From Branchiostoma floridae (Eukaryota; Chordata; Leptocardii; Amphioxiformes; Branchiostomatidae), in the NCBI RefSeq assembly GCF_000003815.2, contig NC_049981.1, forward strand, positions 13,787,035-13,847,034: a stretch of DNA of 60,000 nucleotides, written 5' to 3'. Position numbers and translations under genes: made by a program. Below, piece after piece: positions 26,464-40,700 of the stretch. A model generated the notes under the pieces. It searched no databases. It was not told where the DNA came from and saw only the letters and a list, made by a program, of their open reading frames with translations. Position 1 is the stretch's first letter. The number at the start of each line of letters is the position of its first letter.

Positions 26464-29400
26464 CTTTAGCGTACCCTGATGATCTTTGGCAGGTAGTTAG
26501 CGTACGGGGTCCGTGTTAACCATGGGAGATCCGGTGTTCGGTCAACTGTGTCGAGTGGTGAGCCTTTTCAGCCCTATTCAGCGTTGAGAGCTCAGGTAGG
26601 GTGTATTGTTTGGTTAGCGTGTTGTGGTACACGACCTCCGGTTGGCTGGTGAGATAATAAGGTCAAATAAGCCCGAACGACCACGTGCCCCCCAAGGGCG
26701 TAATCAATTCAGTGGGTGGTTGTCCTTTTTGTGCGTTAAACAATTGACAACTACCGAGACTAATTTTGAAACATAACACTATACGTCATACTGTTGTAGC
26801 ACATGAAGTCATTCTCATGAGATCATTCGATTAACCCACTTTTTAGCACCTGGCTCTAAATATTGGACATTCGGCGTTACCTGTCAATTTAATGACATTT
26901 CTGTGTTTTAGAGTCAAACCGCGTGGAGTGAAAAACTTAGTTTTACATTGTAACGTTCGGTACCCACTGTACATCAACCAATTAAAGGTACATATCATAG
27001 ACTTAACTTTTGGGTTTGCCATAATGATTATCATACTTTGATCAATACTTATGATTTTGACTAACAAGAGGACTAGAAAAGGACAATGATCCAAATGGAC
27101 ACCTGTTGAATCAAAACAGACAACTGCGTTTGCTTTGCTGGGAACAAAATCTGTTTAAGGAGCACGTTCCGTGAAATGCGTTCTTTGTCTCCATAGAGAC
27201 CGTCCTTTCATGTGAACAGACTATGTCATCCCCACAGTTTTCACAGCTCTAGTTAAGCACCCTTCCCTCTGACGGTAGCTTCGTTTTGTGTTCATCATCT
27301 ATCTCTAATAAAGTATGTAACAAGTACTAGTCTTAATTCTATTAAAGGTTACAATTAGTAAAAAGTCAACACATCTATGTGAGTCCACAGCCTGATGAAA
27401 GCTTGCGTTATCCATATGAGAGACGAACATTTCCTTATTGGATAAAATGTGAAGAAGTGAATGTCCGAAGCTAAGCCTCCCTGCATGCACGAGGGGCGTT
27501 CAATAAATTTTTGGGTTCGAGACCGAGACACAAGTCAAATTTCTGGGCATGCATGAATATTAAGTAATGAAGTTTATTATTTTGTATGGATATCCACCAA
27601 AACTCAAGTTATTCTGGTCATTACTTTGCAGTTTGGAAGTCTGTAGTGACAAGAAGAATGCAACAAAGGAAGACACTAGTACTGTTATCACACCGATTCT
27701 TGGGTTCCTCATGCCACGAAATATACGAAGACATTGTCGAGAGGTTTGATGAGAAAACCCTACGTATCTTATCCGGAAAGATTGAGGTAGGTAACTCAAA
27801 GCAGAGGAAGGAGGACACTAACGTTGATTCGCACAAAATACGTCGGGTTCTATGAAGGGCAAGACGAATTGACTACGGGAATGAAACCGTGTTTGACACA
27901 GTATATATTACATCCCACGCTTTAATACGTAAAAAGAAAGATGCGACTCAAATCATTATCTAGTCCACCGAGCCTGAAATCCGCGTCTTAAGCGGAATAA
28001 CATCTTTGATGCATGTCGTCATGGAGTTGCCTTGTAGTTTTTTTTTTAATATAGAAAGAAGTCCTAGGTCCATGTGTTACGTTACTACTTTAGCAAATAG
28101 AATCAGAAATGCTAAAGTGACGGTTTGAACTCAAGAACTTAATGATAAGTATGAGAATTAGTGAACAAAGACTTGCAGGACACCACATGACATCAAGTAT
28201 TATTTTACCGCGCCTTATACATGAGAAGAAAGCGAAGATTACACGTATTATCTGATTTAGACAGCCTGAAATGAGCTTCTTACAACAGAACAACAACATC
28301 GATGCGTGGTTTAGGGTGTTGTCCTACAAAGAGATTTGCAGGATAGGGGAGGATTGCACAGTTCGCCGCTACTTTAGCCTAGCTTTAACGCAAGTTAATG
28401 CGACAGAACAATATAATTGTAGAAATTATCTAGTGTGAACGTCGTGTAATTGTTCCCAACGTGGGAGATCTAACACAACACATTTCGTATGACCTGGATA
28501 GCTGGGGCAAGCATATTGTGGCCACACATATTCCTGTTGGTATCAAAATAGATATATAAGCTGAAAACTGGTTGTTTGATAGCCACATGAAAAATTTCTC
28601 ATAATATATAAGACTTGACACATACGGTAGCTTGTGTGAGTGTTTTTATTCAAAGCAGTCAGTGTCAAGTGTTTTGATATGTAGCTGTACTGCAGAGACT
28701 GATTTAGAGAGATATATTAATCTATGTCACAGAATACACTGATTTCTACGACTGTGCGGTAGTCATGATTTTGATTCACAACACTTCATTTTCAAGACAA
28801 ATGGGCTTAAGTAATCATCTTTTGTTACTGAGAAAGTTTCCAGCCCTTTAAAACAATAATATGTTGTACAATCTATGTTGCTACTGCTATATCTAGCTAG
28901 GATCTTTTGACGCCAATCAAACTCGTATTTATCATACTTTCCATACACACCATTGAATATAAGATGAAGAGAGTCGCAATTACACATTTACAGTAAACCC
29001 AAAATGTGAAAAAATATGTACATACTCTATCAAGCTATATTACACACATATGCATTCAATTCAATGCCAATGTGGTATATTTACACTTAAATATTACACT
29101 ACATAAAAGACCAACATGAAAAGTTTTTTAAAACTTCAATAATCACTTGACCTACAGTCTACAAAACTGTTCATGTGATCATTTGCTGTTTGCTAATATG
29201 CAAATTTGAATTAAGTCTCTCAATTCAAATGCAGTGCGTAATATTTGCTAATTGTACATAGTTTTAATAATAAGTGATAAGCAATATTCAATTATCAATA
29301 TCTAATTGCTCTAAATCCATGGCATAGTTATACATAATTACACTAGGTACTTGCATAGGTCTTTAACTAATTAAGCACACAGAAAGTACAAAAATAAACC

Positions 29401-31737
29401 TTTGAAAAATTTTCTACTGTACAATAAGCTCAACAGTCGTAAAATCTAAATGAATATTTACCATCATGTTTTACCAGCCTTTTTTAAAATCAAAACAGTT
29501 ATCTTTTCATATTCTTTCCAATAATAGGCCAGTGTATGAACTGTTAAAATATTCAAAATATAAATTTATGCTTAAAAATCTCAAGGTACATAGAGGAACT
29601 GCATAGTACACATGTGTAATGCAGCAAACAATATTCCTGAGTATGACTATGACTTAGTATGAGGGGGATACAAGCTTAGACACATTTGGGACGGCATCCT
29701 TCTTACAGCAGCGCCATCCAGTGGCAAGAAGTAACTCCAGGCATCTCTGCCTTTAGGAAGGTAACAGAAGGGCTACCAAAAATTGCATTAGGTAAGTTTA
29801 CTTTGGTTAGATATCAACTGTTAGACCTAATTATTTATCATGCTGATGAAATTATCTATGAAAATGCTTCTGAGGGTTTCAAATAGACCAGTGGTAGATA
29901 AAGGTAATCTCATATATTGTCAGAGACAAAACATCAAATTTAAATCAGCAAAATTCAATTTCCTTGTAAACCTTTTTATCAACATTTGGTATTGCACAAG
30001 ACAGCAATTTCAAAATTATCAATTTGAAAATAGCATTATAGAAATTTCATTTTATGGAACCCCTAATGTTAAATGGGGATCGTTAATACAAAATTGGAAT
30101 AGGGTTTGATTAATGTATCAACATTTAGCATTCAAAATACTAATAAAACCATGGCAATATAATAAATATAGTGTCTGTGAAAAAGATATCCCCCAAACAC
30201 AGACAAAATAAACAAAAAAATAATAATACACTGCACAAAAGGGTAATTTCAATTGAACTACAAGACCATATCATGTCCAGGATTTAAAGATACATGGAAA
30301 ACACTGGTATGATAGAGTTTCCAACATCAGAGGGGTGGGAATATGAGGTAATACAATGACTAGCAGCTGACAAGAGACAAAGGAGATAAAATGATGGACC
30401 ACATCAGCAAATGTTTAAAAGGAATGCTACAACAACAACAACAACAACTAACATGTGGCAACAGTGAAGATGATGATGGAACATTCAAGGACTAAGCTTC
30501 ATGAGTTGTAACAAGCAATCTCATTAAGGTTCACAGCAGCTATGGTTCAACATTTTGCAAGCATGTGCGTATACGTTTTTCATCAGCTTCTATGTTGTCT
30601 TTCAGTGGATGCAATTATACTATATATCATGATTGTCTTTTATTGTCTGTTTAATGGTCCGTTATTCTCTGGTCCTCCATCAAGAAAGTCTCAGATGTTA
30701 AAGCTATGCATGATAAAGAACCCAGCACACATACACATATCAAGGAGAGAAGTATGACCTGGTGTGCTTGGCTTAAAATGTGAGCTGCCACCAATTGCAT
30801 TGCAAGACTACTGGCTATTATAAACAGCACACTGGTAAGAAGATGACTCCATTAATTTTTACTTGGCAGTAGCCGGAGTCAATAATCATTGTAGCTAAAA
30901 TAAATGCATTCAGTTTACAGTCTACATTCCCTTACTAAAGCCTAGCTTTCCTGAGTTAGTTAAAAGATATGTCTAATTGGATTACTTGAAAAAAAGTATT
31001 CCTTTAAATGCCTTGGGTGCAGATTATAAAAAGGCTTGGGTATCCTTGGAAGACAAAAAACAAATCCCTAAGCTACCTTAAGCATTTTTTTTCAGTAAAG
31101 ATGCCTTCCTTGTTATGAAAACTTTCATTAGCCATATGGTAGAAGACACATCATGATCAGTGATAAAAGTGATTGAAGTGACTTAAAACAGTACAGCTGA
31201 TGAAAAGGTAGGTAATAAAGGTAGTCCCATAGCCTTTTTGAAGTGTAGGAACTAGGGCTGTGTCTATAACATGATATTGGATCCCTCTCCTCACACAACA
31301 TTTTGATTGGGTACCCGTTTTTATACCTGGGTGAGGTGAAGAATGTTAAGTGCCTTTCCCGAGGAGACATCATCTAGCCAGAAATGCCGGGAACCCATTG
31401 AAACCTCTTGAAATTATGTCCACATGGCCACTCAGCCCTTCAATGCCACAATAAGTTGATAAATACTATAAAAAAATGTTCCAATGGCCCGGTGCGTGGT
31501 GAGCTTACCTAGATGCCTGCAGTATAGATGGCAGATTTGCTCAACAAGCTCTGTCATACCAAATTCTTTTCTGCTTTACTAAGCACTTCAAATTCATGGG
31601 GAAGGGTATAGCCACCACAAGCCCCCTGCTGTATTCTCTATATGTTGTCCTTAGGATCCCTCTCCAATTTTTTACCCTTATATGATACTTATCATAATAT
31701 GTTGGCCTGTCCTCATGATGTAATCAACAAGAGCTAA
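26464..31737. other. region between receptor 5' end and TIR gene 3' end
   Basis: It must contain the receptor promoter and 5' UTR (just right of 26,463) and the 3' UTR of the minus-strand TIR gene (just left of 31,738); neither boundary could be fixed. A GGGGCGTTCAATAAATTTTT at about 27,494-27,513 resembles one end of a mariner-like element, but no opposite end was found. Around 31,250-31,400 there is SINE-body-like sequence. From about 28,980 the DNA becomes markedly AT-rich. No exon with a recognisable domain was seen. Confidence 0.4.
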
Positions 31738-34700
31738 CTAGATTGTGAGGTTGTCGAGAGCTTCGGTGAACTTTAGGACGTCCGGCATGGTCTTCAATCC
31801 CATCTTTGTTGTCAGCATGGTGTAGAAAAACTCAGGAGCCTGCATGGGCAGATAACGTCACACTTTACTCTGACTTGTGCCTCAAAATGACAGTATTTCA
31901 GCGGAGACTTACACAACAACAAATACAAGCTTTTCAGGTAATTTTCTAAACCTAGGATTTAAAGAACAAAAGAAAGGTGAACAATTTGTGCTTATCATTC
32001 TCTAAATGGATTAAAAGTTTGTAAGCAAGGAATTTAGGTCACAGGTAAGTTAAGACATCTGGATTACATGCAGAAGCAGTAACTGTGTGTATAAAGGAAG
32101 AGATTAACAACAACATACAGTTTTTTAACATTGTATGAAAAATTTAGAATTTTGAGTTTTTATTACAATAGGTAAAATTTATATGCAGACCTCTAGCACA
32201 GGTTTGGGGGCTTGAAAAGATAGTTCAAAATAATCAATTTCTGACTCATTCTGTACAATGATTGATTGGCAGCTGACCCTAATCTGCACCTGTCGGGTTG
32301 ACAAGAGGTAAGTATCCTGACTGATGATTGGACAGGTGTTGAAGACTTATGCTCCAAGCAGAGGTTAGACTCCAGCTATTTTTTTATGTCTTTTTAGCAT
32401 TTTTGCTGGGCTTTCTGTCTTGTCATCAGGCTTTCTTTTTATCCACCAACTAAACGTTTAGCTGTTGGCTAGAAGCGAAAATTCTGAAGCTCCAACAAAA
32501 ATGCCAAGTACAAAGGTGTAAAAAAAACAGCTGGAGATTTACCTTGCCTCTGCTTGGGGTGGATTAATGTTGCTGCATGAACACATCAAATCATAACCTC
32601 TTTTCAATTCATAAACTGATCAAGTTTTTTTGTTGTAAAAGATGTATATAGTCAGGGTCATAATGAAAGCCTCAATACACAAAAATATTGCTTTCACTGT
32701 ACCTCACTTCTTACACCTTGAAGTCTTCTCAGGAGTTTGCCATCATACTCAGAAAACTCACTCTTGAAGCTGAAACAACATCAGGGATGTCTGAGAAAGT
32801 GACACCTTTTCCAAAACATTACACTTGTGTTTATTTGACACATCTTACCATGCACTTCAAGATCTTACTGATAGATGGCTCTGCTGCACACTACTCTGCA
32901 ACTAGCATTATCATATTTATCTAACACTTTGCTTTCTAATAATGTATTTCATAGCAAACATTGCCATTCTTTACGTCATGCAACTATTTACTGTCCTGAC
33001 TTTTTAAAAGATTTTCTTGTCTTACGTTTTATGTTGTATGATTATTGTTTATGTTGATTGTCACAGGGCTCCATTGGAAATCAGTATGCTGACTGAAGGG
33101 ACTACCCTATAAGATCAATAAATAAATAAATAAATAAATCCCTATTTACCTGTTTCTCCAAAATACACAATGCATGTATGGGCTAATGTTCGGGGATGCA
33201 AAGTAGTTCAGATAAATGTATTGTTATATTGCGCAAATTAGGCAATAGTGTAAGCAGGAAAGTCTAATTAGTACCTTCCCAAGTCATTTTTCTCCAGCCA
33301 TTTTGCCACGTCTTCCTGAGTCCACGTTAGAAACTCTGCCTCCCTGTCCAGGGGGTGTGATGACATCATGGCTGCAGGTACGGGGGCGCCTGCTCCAACC
33401 TCTGCTGCCTCCCTGGCAACTACAACATCTGAACAAGAATAAACATGTCAGGAATGAGCTATGGGGTCTTGGCTATGTAATACGTAGGTACAAAAAATGT
33501 ACGTTATGGCCACTGGTACATTTGTATAAGCTCCCACTCAACCTTCTGCTGCCAGTACTGGCCTTAAAATTCAAATATTCTCCAAATCAATAAGCTATGG
33601 GGTCTTGGCTGTGCAAACTCAAAACCTATATTGTATAACAATTAGCTTACATATCCAAACAAGAGTCTGATTAAAATGCACAAGTCTTTTAGAGTGACAA
33701 TGACCATGGCATTGCTACATGCTAGCCTTGACCATAATTTTCTAAGACTCAGCTATGCATAGTCATAAATTTGTTAACCATCAGAATATTGCAAAATTAC
33801 TCTTGACTGGCACATGTACCTATAGCATCATCAGGCATGACTTCTCTAGCAGGCCAATGCACCAATTCCTGAATACCCTCCCTGTTCCTCTGATGGCTCT
33901 TGATTACCAGTGGTTGAAAATTGGCTCTATTAACGGACCCTGTCTCCATAGTAAACTGATCGGCACAAAAATGTAGCCAGGCTGGGGATTTGTTCAAATT
34001 AGGTTTTGCTGAGCACAAATTATGTTAGTAATGATTTCTAGGGTTACTGGTGTGCATTGCATGTTAATTGTAACAGTGCAGATACACAGAGGAGATACAC
34101 AGTGGGCATCTTTTTTGTCTGTCTTGTTGTTCTTAGACGATACAACCTATTCCATTCTGTGTAACTGAGTCTAGCAATATTTTTCCCAATTTAATTGTAA
34201 AATTACTACAATTCTCAAATTCTTTGATTAAATGCATTTTCTTTATGGATGAACTGATGAATCTTCTGCCAAATTCTTCTGTCAGAAATATCATAACAAC
34301 ATTTCTGTTAGCATTACAGTAGTGTGATACTGTCATTATGATACAGACTCAGTCACACATTTATACCTCTAATAGTTAAGAGAGGAACATAACATTGACA
34401 TATATTAATATAATGATTATATAATGGATAATAAATATTCAATTAGCATGCATAGGCAACATAATCACTACAGAAATGGTCAAAATGATACTGACCCTGG
34501 CCATTAGAATTAATTGGCGGTTCGTACATGTTTGTACAACGTAATATCAAAAATATTAAGACCCAACATTGAAGGATTCCTCACCTGTCTGCGTGTCTTC
34601 CCTCCCGCGCACCCCCAGCTCCTTGATAAGTTTCGCCATGGCAGAGTCAAATGCCTGTTTCCCGCTGAAATCGATGTACAGTTTGGCTCCCAGGATCATC

Positions 34701-37700
34701 CCTAACCAGCCGTCAGGCTTGTAGTGGGACTCCATCATCAAGGGCACGATGTCCTTACGTAACTGGAATGTGTACTCAGCCTCTACAAAAAGGAAAATGA
34801 TAACAGTAAATCATAAATTCAATTCTTTTATACCCTCTTTCTCCTAGAGGCCGTGGCCACTGAGGGTGAGATCGACAACAAATTTCATACATAATATGCT
34901 GTGCGCAACACTAATGACATACGTAATGTTTCTTGCTCAGAATAGGTGTGTATGCATGGCATGATCCAAACATATTCCAGACACACACCACTTGATCGCA
35001 TGCTTAACGCATTTCCAATAAATACCAATTGCAAGCGTAGTCAAAATCTTATTTTCTGTTGTAGTTTTTTAAGGAATAGGTCTACATTATATGCTCAACA
35101 CATACATTTATGCACATTTGGTAGCACTTACATGTAGCTTCATTATTTGAGTCATCCATACGTATACGGTAAATCATCCATACCTGTCAGATTAGCCTGG
35201 TATCCTACTCTCCAAGCAGAGGTTAGGCTCTGGCTGTTTTTTTTACCTTTTTTTAATCACTTTTATCAGGCTTTCTATCTTTCTTGATTTCTCGCGGCTA
35301 ATAACAATGACTAAAAAAACATCAAGAAACAGCAAGAGCCTAGAAAAAAATAACCTCTGCTTGGAGAGTATGGTATCTTTTTCTTTTTTTTACTTAATGG
35401 TCACCACCTACAAGACCTTAAGGCCACTCAAGGTTACGGGTTACATTGTAACTGTGACAAGGCAGCCAGATTCGAACTCGAGACCTCTCGGTCCCGAGAC
35501 AAACATGCTGCAGCTGAGCCACACGGTATCCCCCTTTTTTGTTTCTTTCACATACTGTAAATGCAGAAACTTTTGTGGTGGTTTAATGTTTGCTGTGTTT
35601 ACGGTGGCCGCTTCACCGCGAACTTAAAATCACCGCGAACATTTTTCCATTGCAGTAAGAGACCACAGAGCATGGTGCTACCACGAACTTAAAACCACCA
35701 GGAAAAGTCCTTTTTCCCAAAACCGTGAAATCAAATTCCCGCGATCTTAAATGCATAAATTCCCATGAAGCACAACACACCAGTTCCATGCAATATGAAC
35801 AAGCTGTAAAAGACATGTAGGACTGCAAGGTTTGATCCACTCATACCAGGACCCATGGATACTCATTTGATAAGTGTGGTGGCTTTTTTGATGTGTTTTA
35901 AAACACAGGGCCTCTGGCTTTACATCCCATCTGAGCGGATACTCTACACTGAAGCAAAATTGCCCATTTTTCAGCTGTTGTCAACTGAAGAAATAGGTGC
36001 CTTTCCCAGGGACATACAAAATAAATTGGGGTCTGCTAAGGATTCAAATCTAGAACCTCTAAGTTCTATATGTGCAAAGCATTAACACCCTTAAAAGACA
36101 AGACCAAAATTCTGTGACTCTTTGCAAAAATAGCTGACACAAAGAATGTACGCACATCACATCCAAGGCAACACCAGCATATCATGCCCAGGGGGTAACT
36201 AAAACCAGTGGTCCATTACCATAACTGCTGGTGGGGAACTTCCTCAGACTAATTCATTACAACAATATTGAATTCCAGCAACTGCGTCACAATTCTATCA
36301 ACAGGGAAAAACATAGCGATCAATATTCAGGCATGAAACGCACATGCTTGTTTTCCTGGGTTAACGTTCCACTTGGTGTTGATGGGAAAATACATATTCA
36401 TTATAGATCTGAAATGGGTATCCACGCAGGTATAATGAAATAACTTCTGTACTTGAATCACAGTCAGCGATGAAGATGTCACAAAGTAAGATGCTGCTAC
36501 TGTTTGTCCTGATCTCCAACCATCTATTGATACTTTTTGTGCCAGTATCATCTCAACTGTGTCCAGACAGCTGTTTTACTGACTTTCTTGGAGTCAGCAG
36601 ACGAGTCCTGAAATGTGACTGCCCCGACAAAAATGGGGAGGGGTCACCCTGCAGCTGGGAAGGACAAGGAGGGACGTACAGCTTTCCCGTGTGTCTGGAC
36701 GCTGTACCAACAGGCTTCAACAAGAACACGAGGTCGATCTTGATCACCGCTGTCCGCAACGGGAGGGGTCACCCTGCAGCTGGGAAGGACAAGGAGGGAC
36801 GTACAGCGTTCTCTTCCTAGAGATCACTAAGACAGGCTTCAACAAGAACACGAGGTCGATCTTGATCACCGCTGTCCGCAACCCTACCCTCCTGGAACGG
36901 TCTTTCCCAAACATTTCATCCATCCGAGTTCTCTTCCTAGAGATCACTAAGACAAACATTTCAACAATACAGCCGGGAGCTTTTCGAGGCCTGTCATATG
37001 TGATTAAGATAATCATTTACCTACAAGCCAATCGCATCACCAGTCTTGGTATGTGAAAGAGATTTTTACCTAGTTATTGTGTTTATGTTGATGGATGTGC
37101 TGCCCCTACGGCTGGTGAGGCTATAGGACCGGTGAGGTGAAATTGTGTTTGGTGGTTTTACTTTCAGTGTGTCTGTGCGCTTGCTTTCATGTTTGTGTTC
37201 ATGTCTGTTGCTTTTTGAGAGACAGCGGGGAGAATATACTTTTAGTTAGATTCAGCAAGAAATTCACAACAATGATAAAAATTAGATATGCAAAATATAA
37301 ACGCAATATTTTTTCAATGACAAGACCATGAGAAGAAACACAAATTGAAGCTAGTAGTTACAAGCATGCTGTGGTTCACAAGGTCAGGGTTTGATCATGA
37401 CCAACCAACCTACTACTGTTTTGCACAAAAATGATCATGCTGCTGGTTGGGATAGGATTACCATGTTTCAGGAAAGCCACATCTTTAATTTACATGTAGC
37501 AACTCATCACTATCATGGATAAGTTGCAGGTAAGCCAAAGTACGGGAATAAGTTAATAAAGCTCCTGACAGTATCAGACTCTGTGGATAGCTACCTGCTT
37601 CTTAAAATTAGCCTGAATAGCAAGCCATGTTACTCTGTGTCAGATGTAAAGATGCTCATTCTAGTACGATTGGAGAAACTTATATCATTGAATTAACCTG

Positions 37701-40700
37701 AATGGTTTAAATGTGTCAACATGCTGTTAAAAAGAATTATCAATCAGAAAACCACTTTCAGATTACTTTCCCTGTTGGCAACAAATTGCATATTATTATT
37801 TATATGTTGGTACAAGTAAATTATTACAAAATACTTTGTCTGAATGAGTGCATACTGGAAATCTGAAGAAATGACAATTATAAAGTTACCAAAGACAGCA
37901 AACAAAATGTCAAGGACTAGCACAGAAGACAAGAAACACAATAGTGTTCAGAAATGCAGCAGCTGCATCCTCTGAGAGGCTGGATGGTCCCCATCTAGCT
38001 TTGAGAACAACCAAGTTTCAGTTTTATCAACCTCTATATACTTTTCGTAAATTATTTGGGAAAGATTTTTGTTCACGCAAAAAAAGTTAAAAGATTGGAA
38101 CTTTTCATGTGGAATGAAACCCATCAACTGTAGATTAGTCATGAAAGTAACTGATATTGTCGGAAACAGAATACTATTACAATGATTATCGGTATAATCA
38201 AGCCAATAATTAATAACAAAAAATCCTAAGTTAACACAATTTTCACGGTGCCTGAAGCATAGCTACAGGACACACAGAATGCATGAACGGTAAGTCTGGG
38301 TCTACAGGCCTACACTACACAATCATGCCCATTCATACTTCTACAAAAATCTGCACCACACCATGCATAATAAGTGGAAGATTTTTCAGACTAATTCATG
38401 ACTGGCCCTGCATTAAACATTTGGCAACTGCGTCATAGTAACCAATAGTGATATGCATGAAAATGCAATTGTTTGGGGGTGAGCTCCAATATAATGAAAT
38501 GACATTTGAGCAAACTCCTCAAGTACATGTATAGGCAGGGATCAAGATGCTTCTGAACAAGACACTGCTTTTTCTTCTGGCTTCCAAACCTCTGTTCTTA
38601 GCACTAGTTGCATCTCAAATGCCTCAATGGTGTCCCGACAGCTGTTCTCCTAAAATTTCTGGAACGACTGATAGACTCATCTCTTGCAGCTGCCCTGGTG
38701 AAGGTTGGAAGGGGTCCCCTTGCAGTTGGGTCGGGCATGGAGGACTGTACAGTTTCCCTGCATGTCTCGATGCCATACCAAAGTTTTTTGATGGTCTTGT
38801 GCGTTCGATTTCAATCACATCCCTCCGTTCCACGACACTTCCCGAATCGTCTTTGAAATTTCGGAACGTTTCGTCCCTCGTCTTCCTGTACATAACCAAG
38901 TCAAATGTTTCAACGCTACAACCGAGGGCTTTTCGAGGCCTGTCAGATGTGAGAAAACTTCATCTTTCTGACAATTGCATCTCCAGTCTAGGTACGTTTA
39001 ATATATGTGATTTTATTGTGAATTGAAAATGTGCAAGTACAATGGTTGACTGACGTACTTATTGAGGTTTCCTCATTCTTCATTTTGAGTGGCCTACATT
39101 GGAATCATATGTAAGTTCTTAAGTCTCCTTCTTGGCATCTTGCGCTATTTTAGACGAACTTGGCCCATTTTTGTTGTTATTGTAACAGTTGTTCTTAAGG
39201 GTTCTGTTATTTTTTTCCATTAATGACTTACCGTAATAGTTGTTCATTAGATGTTAGCCAGGGTGTTCAAAGTCTGCCTCATACCTTTGAAATGATACAC
39301 AAGGCTGCAAGTTTCTTCTTTTATTTCATAAACATGAACACGTTTGCCATGAGTATCTATAGTGAAACAACATGACTGTCACAGTCATTTACTGCATATG
39401 CCGGACACTGAGCTAATTGGTCTGTCCTGAACTGGTAAAAATTTGGTTGAATACAAATTGCTGTGATTAAACTTTGCATCTTTGAACCTGTATTTGTTAG
39501 TAAGGAAAAAAGCAAATGAATTTGAACCAGTGAGTCTACAATTAGCTCACATGCAGAAAAACAAATGACACCCTAGGCCTTGTGCAAGGTATGAAAATTG
39601 ATCAGCAGATGAGTTTGCAAGCTTTAATGACATTTTCAGCAGTAGCACGCCAAGTGTTCTCTCGGTCATTGTTAGATTTTTAAGCAATCAGCTTCATGTT
39701 CATGGAGCCTGGTTCATGGGTCACTAGGTCCTGTCCAATTTGGGGTACATTTTCTGGAGAAAAATATACACTTTCTGTCATATCCCGGTTCAATTCCTGA
39801 CATTCCAGTCAGGTTAATGGTGCCGGAAGGAGAGAGATGTGCTCAATCTTCTAACACTATGCCCTTATAGACACAGTGGTTTAAGGGACTACACGATATT
39901 TATCGAGGGGAGAGGGCCATGTCAATTTTTTTGAGGTGGGGGTGGAGGGCCATGTTAATTTTTTTTTAGAAGGGGGGGGGGGGGGGTCATGTTAATTTTT
40001 TTAAAGAATTGTTTATACCATAATTGTATGTTTTGATATCTTTGAAAAATATTGAATGTGTCCAGTAAAATGCGTCCACTAAAATGCGTCAATGCTGCGG
40101 ACAGCTATTGTTCTTGATTGCATTCCAACATACATGTATGTATCCAATGGTATCGGCAAAATCCCCCATATCTATTCAGGTAAACATACCTGATCGCGGA
40201 GTGGACCAAAAATGGCAAAGGTTTTGCTCAGAAACAAAGCAACGTTTGGGCAGTAAGCAGTATACATCTGTGTCTCTGCAACCCCTGGATGCAGACGACA
40301 CAATTGAGAAGCTACGTTGCTGTAGGAAGAAAACTGTTGGCCCTTGCAAGAATCAACTCCCAATAGTTTGATCAGACTTCCAACGCACTACCACCCCCCC
40401 ATAAATATCGTACGGTCCCTAACAACGAATTTTCCTACAGCCTAGAAAAGGCAATAGGGCTACCTTTTCCAATACGGAATTATTCCCATAAATTCACCTC
40501 ACCATCTTATTGATAACATGAATCCATACGTGTAGAATGAATATACTGTGTCATGTATTTGTATATCATATCAAGCTACTGACTTTGCCTATCATCATTA
40601 TTAATTAGTGATCACTATCATAATCATCCACAGAAGCGGACACCTTTGTTGGTCTGGAGTCCCTAACACACCTGTTCCTCGATAAGAATTCCATTGCTGC

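Noticed and set aside
26490-26710. Possible coding or SINE-like block upstream of the receptor start
   Set aside because: It has a different base composition from its surroundings and faint tRNA-like words, but no A/B box pair and no open frame.
27485-27560. Mariner-like terminal repeat (GGGGCGTTCAATAA)
   Set aside because: Only one end was seen; no inverted partner, no transposase frame and no TA duplication were found.
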